DNA of 64,000 nt from Ovoidimarina sediminis (GTDB lineage: Bacteria; Pseudomonadota; Alphaproteobacteria; Rhodobacterales; Rhodobacteraceae), in NCBI RefSeq assembly GCF_032586175.1, contig NZ_JAWHTE010000002.1, forward strand, positions 124,001-188,000, in the 5' to 3' direction. Under the pieces are notes generated by a model. It worked only from the letters and a program-made list of their open reading frames with translations, searched no databases and was not told where the DNA came from. The position numbers were made by a program, and so were the translations under genes. The stretch's first letter is position 1. Each line of letters opens with the position of its first letter. Positions 8,955 through 15,424 of this stretch are shown in pieces.

Positions 8955-9808
8955 TCGCGGCGATATTTCTTCTCTTCTTTCATGGCGTTGGCCTGGCCCA
9001 GGCGGAGTTTCTGGGGGCCTTCACCTGGGAGCGGGAGGAAGAGTACTTCGGCGGAGTGTCGGGCTTCGATTTCTTCGACGACGGCAGCCATTTCGCCGCC
9101 GTGGGGGACAACGCCATCACGTTGATCGGAACGTTCGAGCGAACGGATGGCAGGATAACCGCAGTGACCTCTCCCTGGATCGGCGGGCTTCGGGACGTGA
9201 TGGGAAACAGGGTGCAGGGCAACATGACCGATGCCGAGGGCCTGGCCCTGACACCTGACGGGCACTGGCTGGTCTCGTTCGAAGACGCGCACCGCGTGGT
9301 GGAATACGCGGATCGCGAAGCGCGCGGCCGGCCTTATCCGGTGTTCCGGATGATGCGCGATCTGGCGGAAAACCGGTCGCTCGAGGGTATCGCGGTCGAT
9401 CGGGACGGGGCCATCTTTGTCCTGTCCGAAGGCCGGCTTCCGCGGACACCGGGGTTCCCTGTTTTCAGGTTCGCGGACGGGGTATGGGCCCTGTTCGCCA
9501 CGCTGCCCGAAGACGGCGCCTATCGCCCAGTTGGTGCGGATTTCGGCCCGGATGGCAGGCTTTACGTGTTGTGGCGGCGGCTTGCCCTGCCCTTTCGTTT
9601 TGCCAGCCGGGTGACGCGCCATGAAGTGGGGGAGGATGGGCTGACGGGGGGCGAGCGGGTGCTGCAGACGGAGCTTGGGGCGCATGACAATCTTGAAGGG
9701 CTGGCGGTGTGGGCGGATGAAACCGGCCTGCGGCTGACGATGGTGTCGGACGATAATTACAGAGGCTTTCAACGCACCGAATTCGTGGAATACCGGCTGA
9801 GCGAATAG
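8927..9808 (+). CDS. esterase-like activity of phytase family protein, secreted
   Basis: This 293-residue protein has an N-terminal signal sequence (ALIAAIFLLFFHGVGLAQA) and a beta-propeller-like body of the phytase-like/esterase-like family (PF13449). Typical elements are FGGVSGFDFFDDGSHFAAVGDN near the start, MTDAEGLALTPDGHWLVSFE in the middle, SLEGIAVDRDGAIFVLSEG, and a final NLEGLAVW. The family is defined by similarity to phytase; enzymatic activity is unproven for most members. The gene overlaps the end of mepA by 28 bp. The chosen ATG is the one giving the signal peptide directly; earlier in-frame starts would lie inside mepA. Confidence 0.88.
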   Translation: MRSSSYRALIAAIFLLFFHGVGLAQAEFLGAFTWEREEEYFGGVSGFDFFDDGSHFAAVGDNAITLIGTFERTDGRITAVTSPWIGGLRDVMGNRVQGNMTDAEGLALTPDGHWLVSFEDAHRVVEYADREARGRPYPVFRMMRDLAENRSLEGIAVDRDGAIFVLSEGRLPRTPGFPVFRFADGVWALFATLPEDGAYRPVGADFGPDGRLYVLWRRLALPFRFASRVTRHEVGEDGLTGGERVLQTELGAHDNLEGLAVWADETGLRLTMVSDDNYRGFQRTEFVEYRLSE

Positions 9809-9845
9809 CTTGATCGCGCCGGGCTGCTCGGGTAGAGAGCGCCGT

Positions 9846-9859
9846 CCCGCCCATGCGGG
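9846..9859. repeat. small hairpin in the leader of the queuosine precursor transporter gene
   Basis: CCCGC and GCGGG pair across a 4-base loop about 45 bases before the proposed ATG of the transporter gene. It could be part of the leader RNA. I do not see the conserved core of a known preQ1 riboswitch class around it. Confidence 0.3.
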
Positions 9860-9900
9860 GCCAAGTCTCCGAACACCTTGGAAAAACGGAACACACTGAT

Positions 9901-10521
9901 ATGACACGGCTTTTGCCCGGCATCGCCGCCATGGCGGCGGTGGTGGTGACCTCGAACATCCTCGTCCAGTTCCTCTTCGGCCAGTGGCTGACCTGGGGGG
10001 CGTTTACCTATCCGATCGCGTTTCTCGTCACCGATGTGATGAACCGCGTCTATGGCCCGGCGCTGGCGCGGAAGGTCGTTTTTGCCGGATTCCTGACCGG
10101 CGTGATCTGTTCGCTGATCGGCACGCAGATCCACGGCGAGTTCGGCCCGCTCGTCACACTGCGGATCGCGCTGGGATCCGGCATCGCGTTTCTGGTCGCG
10201 CAACTCCTTGATATATCTGTCTTTAATTCGCTGCGGGACGGGTCCTGGTGGCGGGCGCCTCTGGTGTCTTCGCTGGTGGGATCCTCCGTCGATACGGCGC
10301 TGTTCTTCACGATCGCCTTTTCCGCCGGGCTGAGCGGGCTGGAGCCGGGGAACGATGTGTCCTGGGCCAACGAGGCGCTGCCGATGCTGGGCATCGGCCC
10401 GGTTGCGCCGCTCTGGATGTCGCTGGCGGTGGCGGATTGGGGCGTGAAACTGGCGCTTGCGATGATCGCATTGGTGCCGTTTCGCATGATTGTGAGGCGG
10501 CTTACGCCACAGGTAGCGTGA
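9901..10521 (+). CDS. queuosine precursor transporter (YhhQ/VUT family)
   Basis: The roughly 206-residue integral membrane protein belongs to the COG1738/VUT family, which imports queuosine precursors (preQ0/preQ1) for tRNA modification. The membrane segments begin with LLPGIAAMAAVVVTSNILVQ. The block FTYPIAFLVTDVMNRVYG is the family signature, and the downstream SSVDTALFFTIAF is also typical. I chose the ATG that starts MTRLLPG; another in-frame ATG lies 48 bases upstream but adds a hydrophilic extension that the family lacks. No queuosine synthesis genes are adjacent in the window. Confidence 0.9.
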   Translation: MTRLLPGIAAMAAVVVTSNILVQFLFGQWLTWGAFTYPIAFLVTDVMNRVYGPALARKVVFAGFLTGVICSLIGTQIHGEFGPLVTLRIALGSGIAFLVAQLLDISVFNSLRDGSWWRAPLVSSLVGSSVDTALFFTIAFSAGLSGLEPGNDVSWANEALPMLGIGPVAPLWMSLAVADWGVKLALAMIALVPFRMIVRRLTPQVA

Positions 10522-10527
10522 TTTTAT

Positions 10528-10556
10528 TTGACAGACGCTAGATCTGTGCCAACCTT
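10528..10556 (+). promoter_or_regulatory. candidate promoter of the small transcription unit
   Basis: A perfect TTGACA box is followed after 17 bases by AACCTT as a weak -10. It lies just behind the stop codon of the queuosine precursor transporter, with an AT-rich flank (ATTTTATTTGACA), and 36 bases before the GTG of the micro-ORF. Confidence 0.45.
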
Positions 10557-10562
10557 CCCGTA

Positions 10563-10760
10563 TCGGTCAATCAGAGAAAGGAGGTGGTCCAGTGTCGAGA
10601 GTGATATTGGAGAGAGGTGTCGGAACAGTCGGAGGGACCGTCTGACGCGGGCAACCCCGCGTGGGAGAACGCTTTCGATTGGGCCGTCGGCCTAGCGCCG
10701 ATCCCTAACTGGCCCATCTCTGAGATACTCGGAGGGCGACCGGAAACCCGGTCGCCCTTT
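10563..10760 (+). ncRNA. candidate structured small transcript with extended SD and 17-codon ORF
   Basis: About 200 bases between a TTGACA promoter and a strong terminator appear to form one short transcription unit. AGAAAGGAGGTGGTCC at 10575-10590 matches the complement of the 16S rRNA 3' end at all but about one position, far beyond an ordinary SD. A 17-codon GTG ORF follows. Downstream are hairpins: CGCGGG/CCCGCG (10646-10661), then TGGGCC/GGCCCA enclosing CGGC/GCCG (about 10679-10715). GGTCC after the SD could pair with GGACC at 10635-10639, masking the start. I do not recognise it as 6S, SRP, tmRNA or RNase P RNA. It may be a leader-peptide or small-protein mRNA, or a regulatory RNA. Confidence 0.5.
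10592..10645 (+). CDS. 17-residue micro-ORF behind an extended Shine-Dalgarno
   Basis: The predicted product is MSRVILERGVGTVGGTV, starting at GTG and ending at TGA. No homologue is known to me. The case for translation is the near-perfect anti-SD complement ending 1-2 bases before the start region; GGAGG itself is spaced about 6-7 bases from the GTG. The ORF is followed directly by a hairpin. It could be a leader peptide whose translation controls the downstream RNA folding, or a genuine microprotein. No structural gene follows before the terminator, so classic attenuation of a downstream gene is less likely unless arfB is read through. Confidence 0.4.
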   Translation: MSRVILERGVGTVGGTV

Positions 10761-10762
10761 CT
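10734..10762 (+). terminator. intrinsic terminator of the small transcription unit
   Basis: A perfect 10-bp stem GGGCGACCGG/CCGGTCGCCC with an AAAC loop is followed by TTTCT. This is among the strongest terminator-like hairpins in the window. Confidence 0.85.
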
Positions 10763-10805
10763 GCATCGTACGGCCGGTTAACCGGCCGCGGCGCTTGGAT
10801 TTCGG

Positions 10806-10860
10806 CGTACACCCGGCGTACACAGCGCGTACACACCCCGTACACATCCGGAACACTCCC
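10806..10860 (+). repeat. five 11-bp tandem units (CGTACAC core) directly upstream of arfB
   Basis: Four exact CGTACAC heptamers start at 10806, 10817, 10828 and 10839, each 11 bases apart, and a degenerate fifth unit (GGAACAC) starts at 10850 and ends at the base before the arfB ATG. The period equals about one helical turn. It may be a protein-binding array or a simple repeat in the leader. Confidence 0.75.
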
Positions 10861-11286
10861 ATGTCGGGTATGAAAATTAACGATTCCATCGAAATCGCCG
10901 ACTGGGAGGTGACGGAACAGTTCGTTCGCGCCTCGGGCCCCGGCGGCCAGAACGTGAACAAGGTGGCCTCGGCGGTGGAACTGAGGTTCGAGGCGGAGCG
11001 TTCGCCGAACCTGCCCGATCCGGTGAAACGGCGGCTGAAACGGCTGGCCGGGCGGCGCTGGACGAAGGACGGCGCGGTGGTGTTGCAGGTGTCGGAGGAG
11101 CGGAGCCAGGCGCGCAACCGCGAGATCGCGCGCGAGCGCCTTCGCGCCCTGATCGCGGCGGCGGCGGAGAAACCGAAACGGCGGGTGAAGACCCGGGTGC
11201 CGCTGGGCCAGAAGCGCAAGCGGCTGGAGGAAAAGCGGCGGCGCGGCGAGGTGAAGGCGCTGCGGGGAGAGCCGCGCGGGGAGTAG
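10861..11286 (+). CDS. arfB: alternative ribosome-rescue factor ArfB (peptidyl-tRNA hydrolase)
   Basis: ArfB (YaeJ) releases nascent peptides from ribosomes stalled on truncated mRNA. The 141-residue product contains the catalytic GGQ in RASGPGGQNVNKVASAVELR (about residues 24-43) and a long basic tail (KRKRLEEKRRRGEVK) that enters the empty mRNA channel. Size and layout match ArfB and not full-length RF1/RF2. I chose the ATG at the end of the 11-bp repeat array. An in-frame ATG 66 bases upstream would translate the repeats and is less likely. No clear SD is seen, which is odd; the repeats occupy that place. Confidence 0.93.
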   Translation: MSGMKINDSIEIADWEVTEQFVRASGPGGQNVNKVASAVELRFEAERSPNLPDPVKRRLKRLAGRRWTKDGAVVLQVSEERSQARNREIARERLRALIAAAAEKPKRRVKTRVPLGQKRKRLEEKRRRGEVKALRGEPRGE

Positions 11287-12003
11287 AGTTGCAAGGGGTT
11301 CGGCGCGGTTCTGGCTGTCCGTCGCGGGCCGGCCCCGCCCTTTTGGCGGCGGACCGGCGGGCAGGCCGTTCGGTTTCCGCCTCGAAGCCTCTCTGCCGGT
11401 GGCGTCCCGGTGCCGCGCGACGCCATCGCCGGACCGTGGGAGGGCGCGCCAAGGGGTGCGCGGCCTTGATTACGCCGTGCGTCCCGCAAGCCGATGACGC
11501 GGCGCGCCCGGCGGTGAGATTTCGTCTGACCGCCTGGACGCCCCGGCGGTTGGCGTGGCGGCTTTGCCGCCGGTCATGCCTTGGGTGTTCGTGGGCACGG
11601 GGCCTTCGGAGGGGCGGAGCCGCGCGGGCAGGCGAAGAAATTTCCGGGACGAGAGCGCATCGCGCCGGACTGGCGGTTTCTGGATAGTAGCGAGTCGACA
11701 CCATCCGGCCGGGGGCCGGAAAAAGTAGTAGCGACTCGACACTAAGTTCGGGCCTTGGGCCGAGATAGTGTCGAGTCGACACTATCCCGTTGGCCCCTGT
11801 TCGGGGCGCCGGACCGGGGGGAGTGGCGGCCTGCGGAGCGCTTCAGAAAGCGATTAGAAATTCAGCGCGGATGCGATAATTGTGCCTTATTTTTCATCAT
11901 TACCCGTTTGCACAAGTTTAAGGCGGAGCGCACGAGATTTCGTCGTTTTCCTCGCGCGCCGTTTGCGCTCCAACCCCCCGCAAACGGGAAGAGGGGAAAT
12001 CCA
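11287..12003. other. gene-free stretch of about 700 bp upstream of amt
   Basis: Open frames here are arginine- and alanine-rich with no recognisable domain, typical of non-coding GC-rich DNA. The notable content is three TCGACAC dyads at 11683-11788, listed separately. Nearer amt (11870-11960) the sequence becomes AT-richer and probably holds the amt promoter. I could not place a convincing NtrC or sigma-54 site. Confidence 0.6.
11683..11788. repeat. three dyad elements with TCGACAC core at 40-41 bp spacing
   Basis: The core TCGACAC starts at 11695, 11736 and 11776. The third element is a perfect 11-base inverted repeat, GATAGTGTCGA and its complement around a single central base (11764-11786). 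Elements one and two share TAGTAGCGA on the left side. The first intervening stretch holds its own hairpin (CCGGCC/GGCCGG). The spacing is about four helical turns. It lies 220-320 bp upstream of amt. Confidence 0.7.
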
Positions 12004-13185
12004 ATGAACGGAGCGGATACCGCCTGGATCATCGTGGCGACGGCGCTGGTGCTGTTCATGACGCTGCCGGGGCTGGCGCTGTTTTACGGCGGGCTCGTCA
12101 GGGCGCGGAACGTGCTGAGCGTCTTCATGCACTGCTATGCGATCGCCTGCCTGATGAGCATCCTGTGGCTTATCCTCGGCTATTCCATCGCCTTCGGATC
12201 GGGCGGGTCGGGGATCTGGGGCGGGCTAGACAAGATGTTCCTGTCGGGTGTCGATACCGAAAGCCTGTCGGGCACCCTGCCCGAGATCCTGTTCTTCGCG
12301 TTCCAGATGACATTCGCGATCATCACGCCCGCGCTGATCGTGGGCGCCTATGTGGAACGGGTGGGCTTCGGCTTCGTGCTGACCTTTTCGGCGCTCTGGA
12401 TGCTTCTTGTCTATGCGCCGGTGGTGCACTGGGTCTGGGGCGGCGGGATGCTGGCCGATGGCGGGATCTTCGGGGAGACCGGCGTGCGCGATTTCGCGGG
12501 CGGGATCGTGGTGCACGAAACCGCCGGGATCGCGGCGCTGGTGATCGCGGTGTTCCTGGGCCCCCGGAAGAACCAGACGACGCCGCCGCATAACCCGGGC
12601 CTAGTGATGATCGGGGCCGCGATGCTGTGGGTCGGGTGGTTCGGGTTCAACGGCGGATCGCAGCTGGCCGCCGACGGTGGCGCGGCGATGGCGCTGACGG
12701 TGACGCATATTTCGGCCGCCGCGGCCTCGCTGACCTGGGCCCTGTGGGAGCGGATCAAGTTCGGCCGCGCCTCTCTCGTCGGCCTTGTCACGGGGACGAT
12801 TGCCGGCCTCGCCTCGATCACGCCCGCAAGCGGCTTCGTCGGCCCCGTCGAGGCGCTGATCATCGGCGCGGTGGCGGGCATCCTGTGCCAGGAGGCCGTG
12901 AACCTGATCCGCAACGTCCTGAAGATCGACGACACGCTGGACGTGTTCGCGGTGCATGGCGTGGGCGGGATCTTCGGCACGACGATGATCGCCGTCTTCG
13001 GGCAGGGCACCTGGGCCGCGCAGCTTGGATCGCTTGCGATCGTGGGTGTGTTCACGGTGGTGGCGACGGCGGTGCTGGTTCTGGTGGTGCGGGCCGTTAC
13101 GCCCCTTCGGGTGGACGCGGAAACCGAGACCAACGGGCTTGACCTCGAGGTGCATGGGGAGCGCGCCTACGACATCAGTTCCTGA
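12004..13185 (+). CDS. amt: ammonium transporter Amt
   Basis: This 393-residue, roughly eleven-helix channel conducts ammonia/ammonium across the inner membrane. Family motifs are visible: the N-terminal DTAWIIVATALVLFMTLPGL, FYGGLVRARN, the WGGGMLADGG periplasmic loop, the twin-histidine pore regions (VVHETAGIAALVIA and DVFAVHGVGGIFGT), and GWFGFNGGS. The start follows GAGGGGAAA and gives the normal N-terminus without a long leader. Unlike many bacteria, no glnK PII gene precedes it. A strong terminator follows. Nitrogen regulation is expected from the family but no binding site was identified. Confidence 0.95.
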   Translation: MNGADTAWIIVATALVLFMTLPGLALFYGGLVRARNVLSVFMHCYAIACLMSILWLILGYSIAFGSGGSGIWGGLDKMFLSGVDTESLSGTLPEILFFAFQMTFAIITPALIVGAYVERVGFGFVLTFSALWMLLVYAPVVHWVWGGGMLADGGIFGETGVRDFAGGIVVHETAGIAALVIAVFLGPRKNQTTPPHNPGLVMIGAAMLWVGWFGFNGGSQLAADGGAAMALTVTHISAAAASLTWALWERIKFGRASLVGLVTGTIAGLASITPASGFVGPVEALIIGAVAGILCQEAVNLIRNVLKIDDTLDVFAVHGVGGIFGTTMIAVFGQGTWAAQLGSLAIVGVFTVVATAVLVLVVRAVTPLRVDAETETNGLDLEVHGERAYDISS

Positions 13186-13210
13186 CCTCTTCGGGCGTCG
13201 GGGATACGGG

Positions 13211-13239
13211 CGGCCCGCCGGGTTCGGCGGGCCGTTTTT
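13211..13239 (+). terminator. intrinsic terminator after amt
   Basis: CGGCCCGCC pairs with GGCGGGCCG across a 6-base loop and is followed by TTTTT. It lies 26 bases behind the amt stop codon. Confidence 0.9.
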
Positions 13240-13335
13240 CGTTCCGGTCCCGCTCGCGGGCGCGTTACGGAAAATCACGGGGGTGTGCGGTTCGCTCGGG
13301 CACGCGGGGTTCGTGTGCGGATTCCGACGATATCT

Positions 13336-13390
13336 GTGCATTTCTGCACCTTTCTCGCGCTGGCCTCACAACGAAGTGCGTTGTAGTTAC
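13336..13390. repeat. two short inverted repeats upstream of a 58-codon ORF
   Basis: GTGCA/TGCAC around TTTC (13336-13349) and ACAACG/CGTTGT around AAGTG (about 13378-13385 at its centre) lie in the AT-richer stretch between the amt terminator and the small ORF. Either could be an operator for the small gene. Confidence 0.35.
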
Positions 13391-13476
13391 AGCCTTCACA
13401 CCCCAGATTTCCCCTACGCCGTGCGGGCCACCGCACCACCCCCGCAACCCCTTGCCGCGACCGAGGAAGCCACGCC

Positions 13477-13653
13477 ATGAAGATGCTGTCAGGAGCCGCG
13501 ATTGCCGTCGTTCTTTGCGACCTGATGGTGCGCGCCGCCTCGCAGGGCCGCGGTATCGGATTTCTGGGCGCCGGGCGCCCGCGGGCGAAGGCCCGGTTCT
13601 CCGATAAGGGCGAGGGCGAGGACAAGCAGTACCGCGAGATCGATTTCGGCTGA
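13477..13653 (+). CDS. small hypothetical protein, 58 residues
   Basis: The product starts MKMLSGAAIAVVLCDLMV, a short hydrophobic N-terminus that could be a signal or membrane segment, and ends with a charged tail (SDKGEGEDKQYREIDFG). GAGGA precedes the ATG by about 8 bases. The composition of the tail looks like real protein and not the arginine-rich noise of shadow frames. I know no function. It lies alone between the amt terminator and a rhodanese gene on the same strand. Confidence 0.5.
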   Translation: MKMLSGAAIAVVLCDLMVRAASQGRGIGFLGAGRPRAKARFSDKGEGEDKQYREIDFG

Positions 13654-13726
13654 GAGCCTACCGCTTGACGCGGACCCCCGCGCGCGATCTAGCCTTGGCC
13701 TGTACGATCACAGGGAGGGCGCGCCG

Positions 13727-14314
13727 ATGCGGCTGATTCTCGGGTTTCTGGCGGCGCTGCTGGCGCTTCCGGCGGCTGCGGAGCCGGTAAACATCCGCCC
13801 CGGCATCGCAGAGGTCACGGTCGAGACGGAGGCCGGGCCGGTGGCGATCGCGCGCATCCAGGACAACGACCACGAGGTGAGCGGGGAATGGGCCCGCACG
13901 TCGCGCGCCTGCCCGCCCTTCTGCATCCAGCCGATGCGCCCGGCGGACGGGGTGACGACGATCGGCGAGCTTGAGCTTCTCGACATGCTGGCGGATCCGG
14001 AGATGACGGTGATCGACAGCCGGACCCGCGACTGGTTCGAGGGTGGCACGATCCCGGGGGCGGTGAACATTCCCTACACCGAGATTCTGGACCGGCTGGG
14101 CGACCTGGGCTGCGAGCCCGATTTCGAGGGCTGGGACTGCGCGGAGGCTGAGCCCGTGGCGCTGTTCTGCAACGGGCTCTGGTGCGGGCAATCGCCCACG
14201 GCGATCCGCAACATGATCGGCGCGGGTTACCCGCCGGAACGGATCTTCTATTACCGGGGCGGGATGCAATCCTGGCGGGTGCTGGGGCTGACGGTGACCG
14301 GCGAGAGCGGCTGA
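13727..14314 (+). CDS. exported rhodanese-like protein
   Basis: The 195-residue protein has a signal peptide (MRLILGFLAALLALPAAA) and a rhodanese domain over about residues 80-190. The fold motifs are TVIDSRTRDWFEGGTIPGA and the active-site loop LFCNGLWCGQSPTAI, where the first cysteine would carry the persulfide. It ends with IFYYRGGMQSWRVLGL. The N-terminal part contains CPPFCIQP, reminiscent of the CxxCW-type periplasmic rhodaneses found beside quinoprotein systems, although no such genes are adjacent. It is probably a periplasmic sulfurtransferase or sulfur carrier; the substrate is unknown. Confidence 0.85.
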   Translation: MRLILGFLAALLALPAAAEPVNIRPGIAEVTVETEAGPVAIARIQDNDHEVSGEWARTSRACPPFCIQPMRPADGVTTIGELELLDMLADPEMTVIDSRTRDWFEGGTIPGAVNIPYTEILDRLGDLGCEPDFEGWDCAEAEPVALFCNGLWCGQSPTAIRNMIGAGYPPERIFYYRGGMQSWRVLGLTVTGESG

Positions 14315-14363
14315 CGCGCGGCGCCGGTGCCGCTAGGCTGGGGGCCGGGCGGAGAGAGCGGGG

Positions 14364-14825
14364 GTGCGGATGCCGAAGATTACCATTCAGGACTGGGCGG
14401 CGCATGCGGGCGGGGTGAACCCGCTTTTTGGCCGTGACGCGGGGCCCTATGCCGAGATCGTGCTGGGCGAGGCGGCGGGGCTGACGCAGTTCGGTGTGCG
14501 GCTTGAGCGGCTGCCGCCCGGGTCGCGGTCGTCAGAGCGGCACTGGCACGAGACGGAAGACGAGTTCGTCTACGTGCTGGAAGGCGAACTGGTGCTGGTG
14601 GAGGACGTTGAAACCGTGCTGCGCGCGGGCGAGGCGGCGGGGTGGCCGGCGGGGGTGGCCCTGGGGCACTGCCTGGAAAACCGGTCGGGCGCGGATGCGG
14701 TGATGCTGGTCGTCGGCACGCGGTCGGCCGCGGGGGTGGTGCATTATCCCGGCGACGACCTGGCGGTGCGGCACGGGCCGGAGGGGCGGCAGGTGGTGCG
14801 GGGGGATGGGGAGGAGGTGGGGTGA
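14364..14825 (+). CDS. cupin domain-containing protein
   Basis: The 153-residue product is a single-domain cupin. Metal-binding motif 1 is seen as HWHETEDEFVYVLEGEL (two histidines, a glutamate) and motif 2 around GWPAGVALGHCLENRS with a histidine. Proteins of this type are small metal-dependent isomerases, dioxygenases or binding proteins; no specific role can be given. The GTG at 14364 has GGAGAG at proper distance; an ATG two codons later is an alternative. The C-terminal dozen residues are low-complexity and may be loosely conserved. Confidence 0.83.
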   Translation: MRMPKITIQDWAAHAGGVNPLFGRDAGPYAEIVLGEAAGLTQFGVRLERLPPGSRSSERHWHETEDEFVYVLEGELVLVEDVETVLRAGEAAGWPAGVALGHCLENRSGADAVMLVVGTRSAAGVVHYPGDDLAVRHGPEGRQVVRGDGEEVG

Positions 14826-15424
14826 GCGCCAATGCTGCTTTTGCTGATGGCGCTTGATTTCAATCTGCGATCGCGGACTTCACCTTGGCCCGGAAAGGTT
14901 AGCACCCCAATGGATTTGATTGCAGGGTATGATGCGCCGCCAGATGCCTGGCCGTGCGTTGAAGATCCTCTTGCGCTTGCTCTCTTGATAACAAGACCTG
15001 ATCGTCCAAGACAGCATTCGCCTGAAATACCAAATCGCACGTAATGTATCGTGGTCTGGAAACGAAGCGGCGCCGGTTAGCGGCAGAATGGAGCACGAGC
15101 ACTTTTTGCCCGGGATCGAGGGGCTTTAGCCCCGCCGGGCAGGGCCCGACCGCCCCCCGGGCGGGCCCTTCTACAACGCCGCAATCCAGCGCGATGTCAT
15201 TCGGGTTTGCGAGATAAAGCGCCCCGGCCCGGGCGTTGGCGCGCCCACCCGCGGTCGGGCCCCGCCCGGCTTTTCGCCTACCTTCAATTCCGAAACGAGC
15301 GATGCAGGAAGAGCGCAAGAGAGTGAAGTGCGATCGGACTGAACGATGGAGCAAGGATCGAGTGTTTGGACGCGGTCGAATTGCGAACCTGGCAGAATGG
15401 CACCTTCGTCCGCCCGGCGGGCCC
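14826..15424. other. 600-bp gene-free stretch with a dispersed repeat
   Basis: No frame shows a recognisable protein. The part at 14850-15110 is clearly less GC-rich than its surroundings, which may mean foreign or decayed DNA; minus-strand frames there look faintly protein-like but match nothing I know. A copy of a GC-rich repeat shared with the 17.8-kb region lies at 15106-15170. Confidence 0.55.
15106..15170. repeat. dispersed GC-rich repeat, copy 1
   Basis: TGCCCGGGATCGAGGG, a CCCCGCCGGGCAGGG block and CCCCCCGGGCGGGCCC match copy 2 at 17788-17912 in the same order. The expected right end (CCCGCCCGGCTTTTCGC) is found about 90 bases further on, at 15257-15275, so this copy seems to be interrupted. 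Confidence 0.65.

Noticed and set aside
9809..9900. preQ1 riboswitch before the queuosine precursor transporter
   Set aside because: I see a hairpin but not the conserved A-rich pseudoknot tail of known preQ1 classes.
11289..11687. A 132-codon plus-strand ORF after arfB
   Set aside because: Arg/Ala-rich without SD or similarity; it looks like random open frame in GC-rich DNA.
11683..11788. Possible CRISPR array
   Set aside because: Only three elements, diverged from each other, with short self-complementary spacers and no cas gene in the window.
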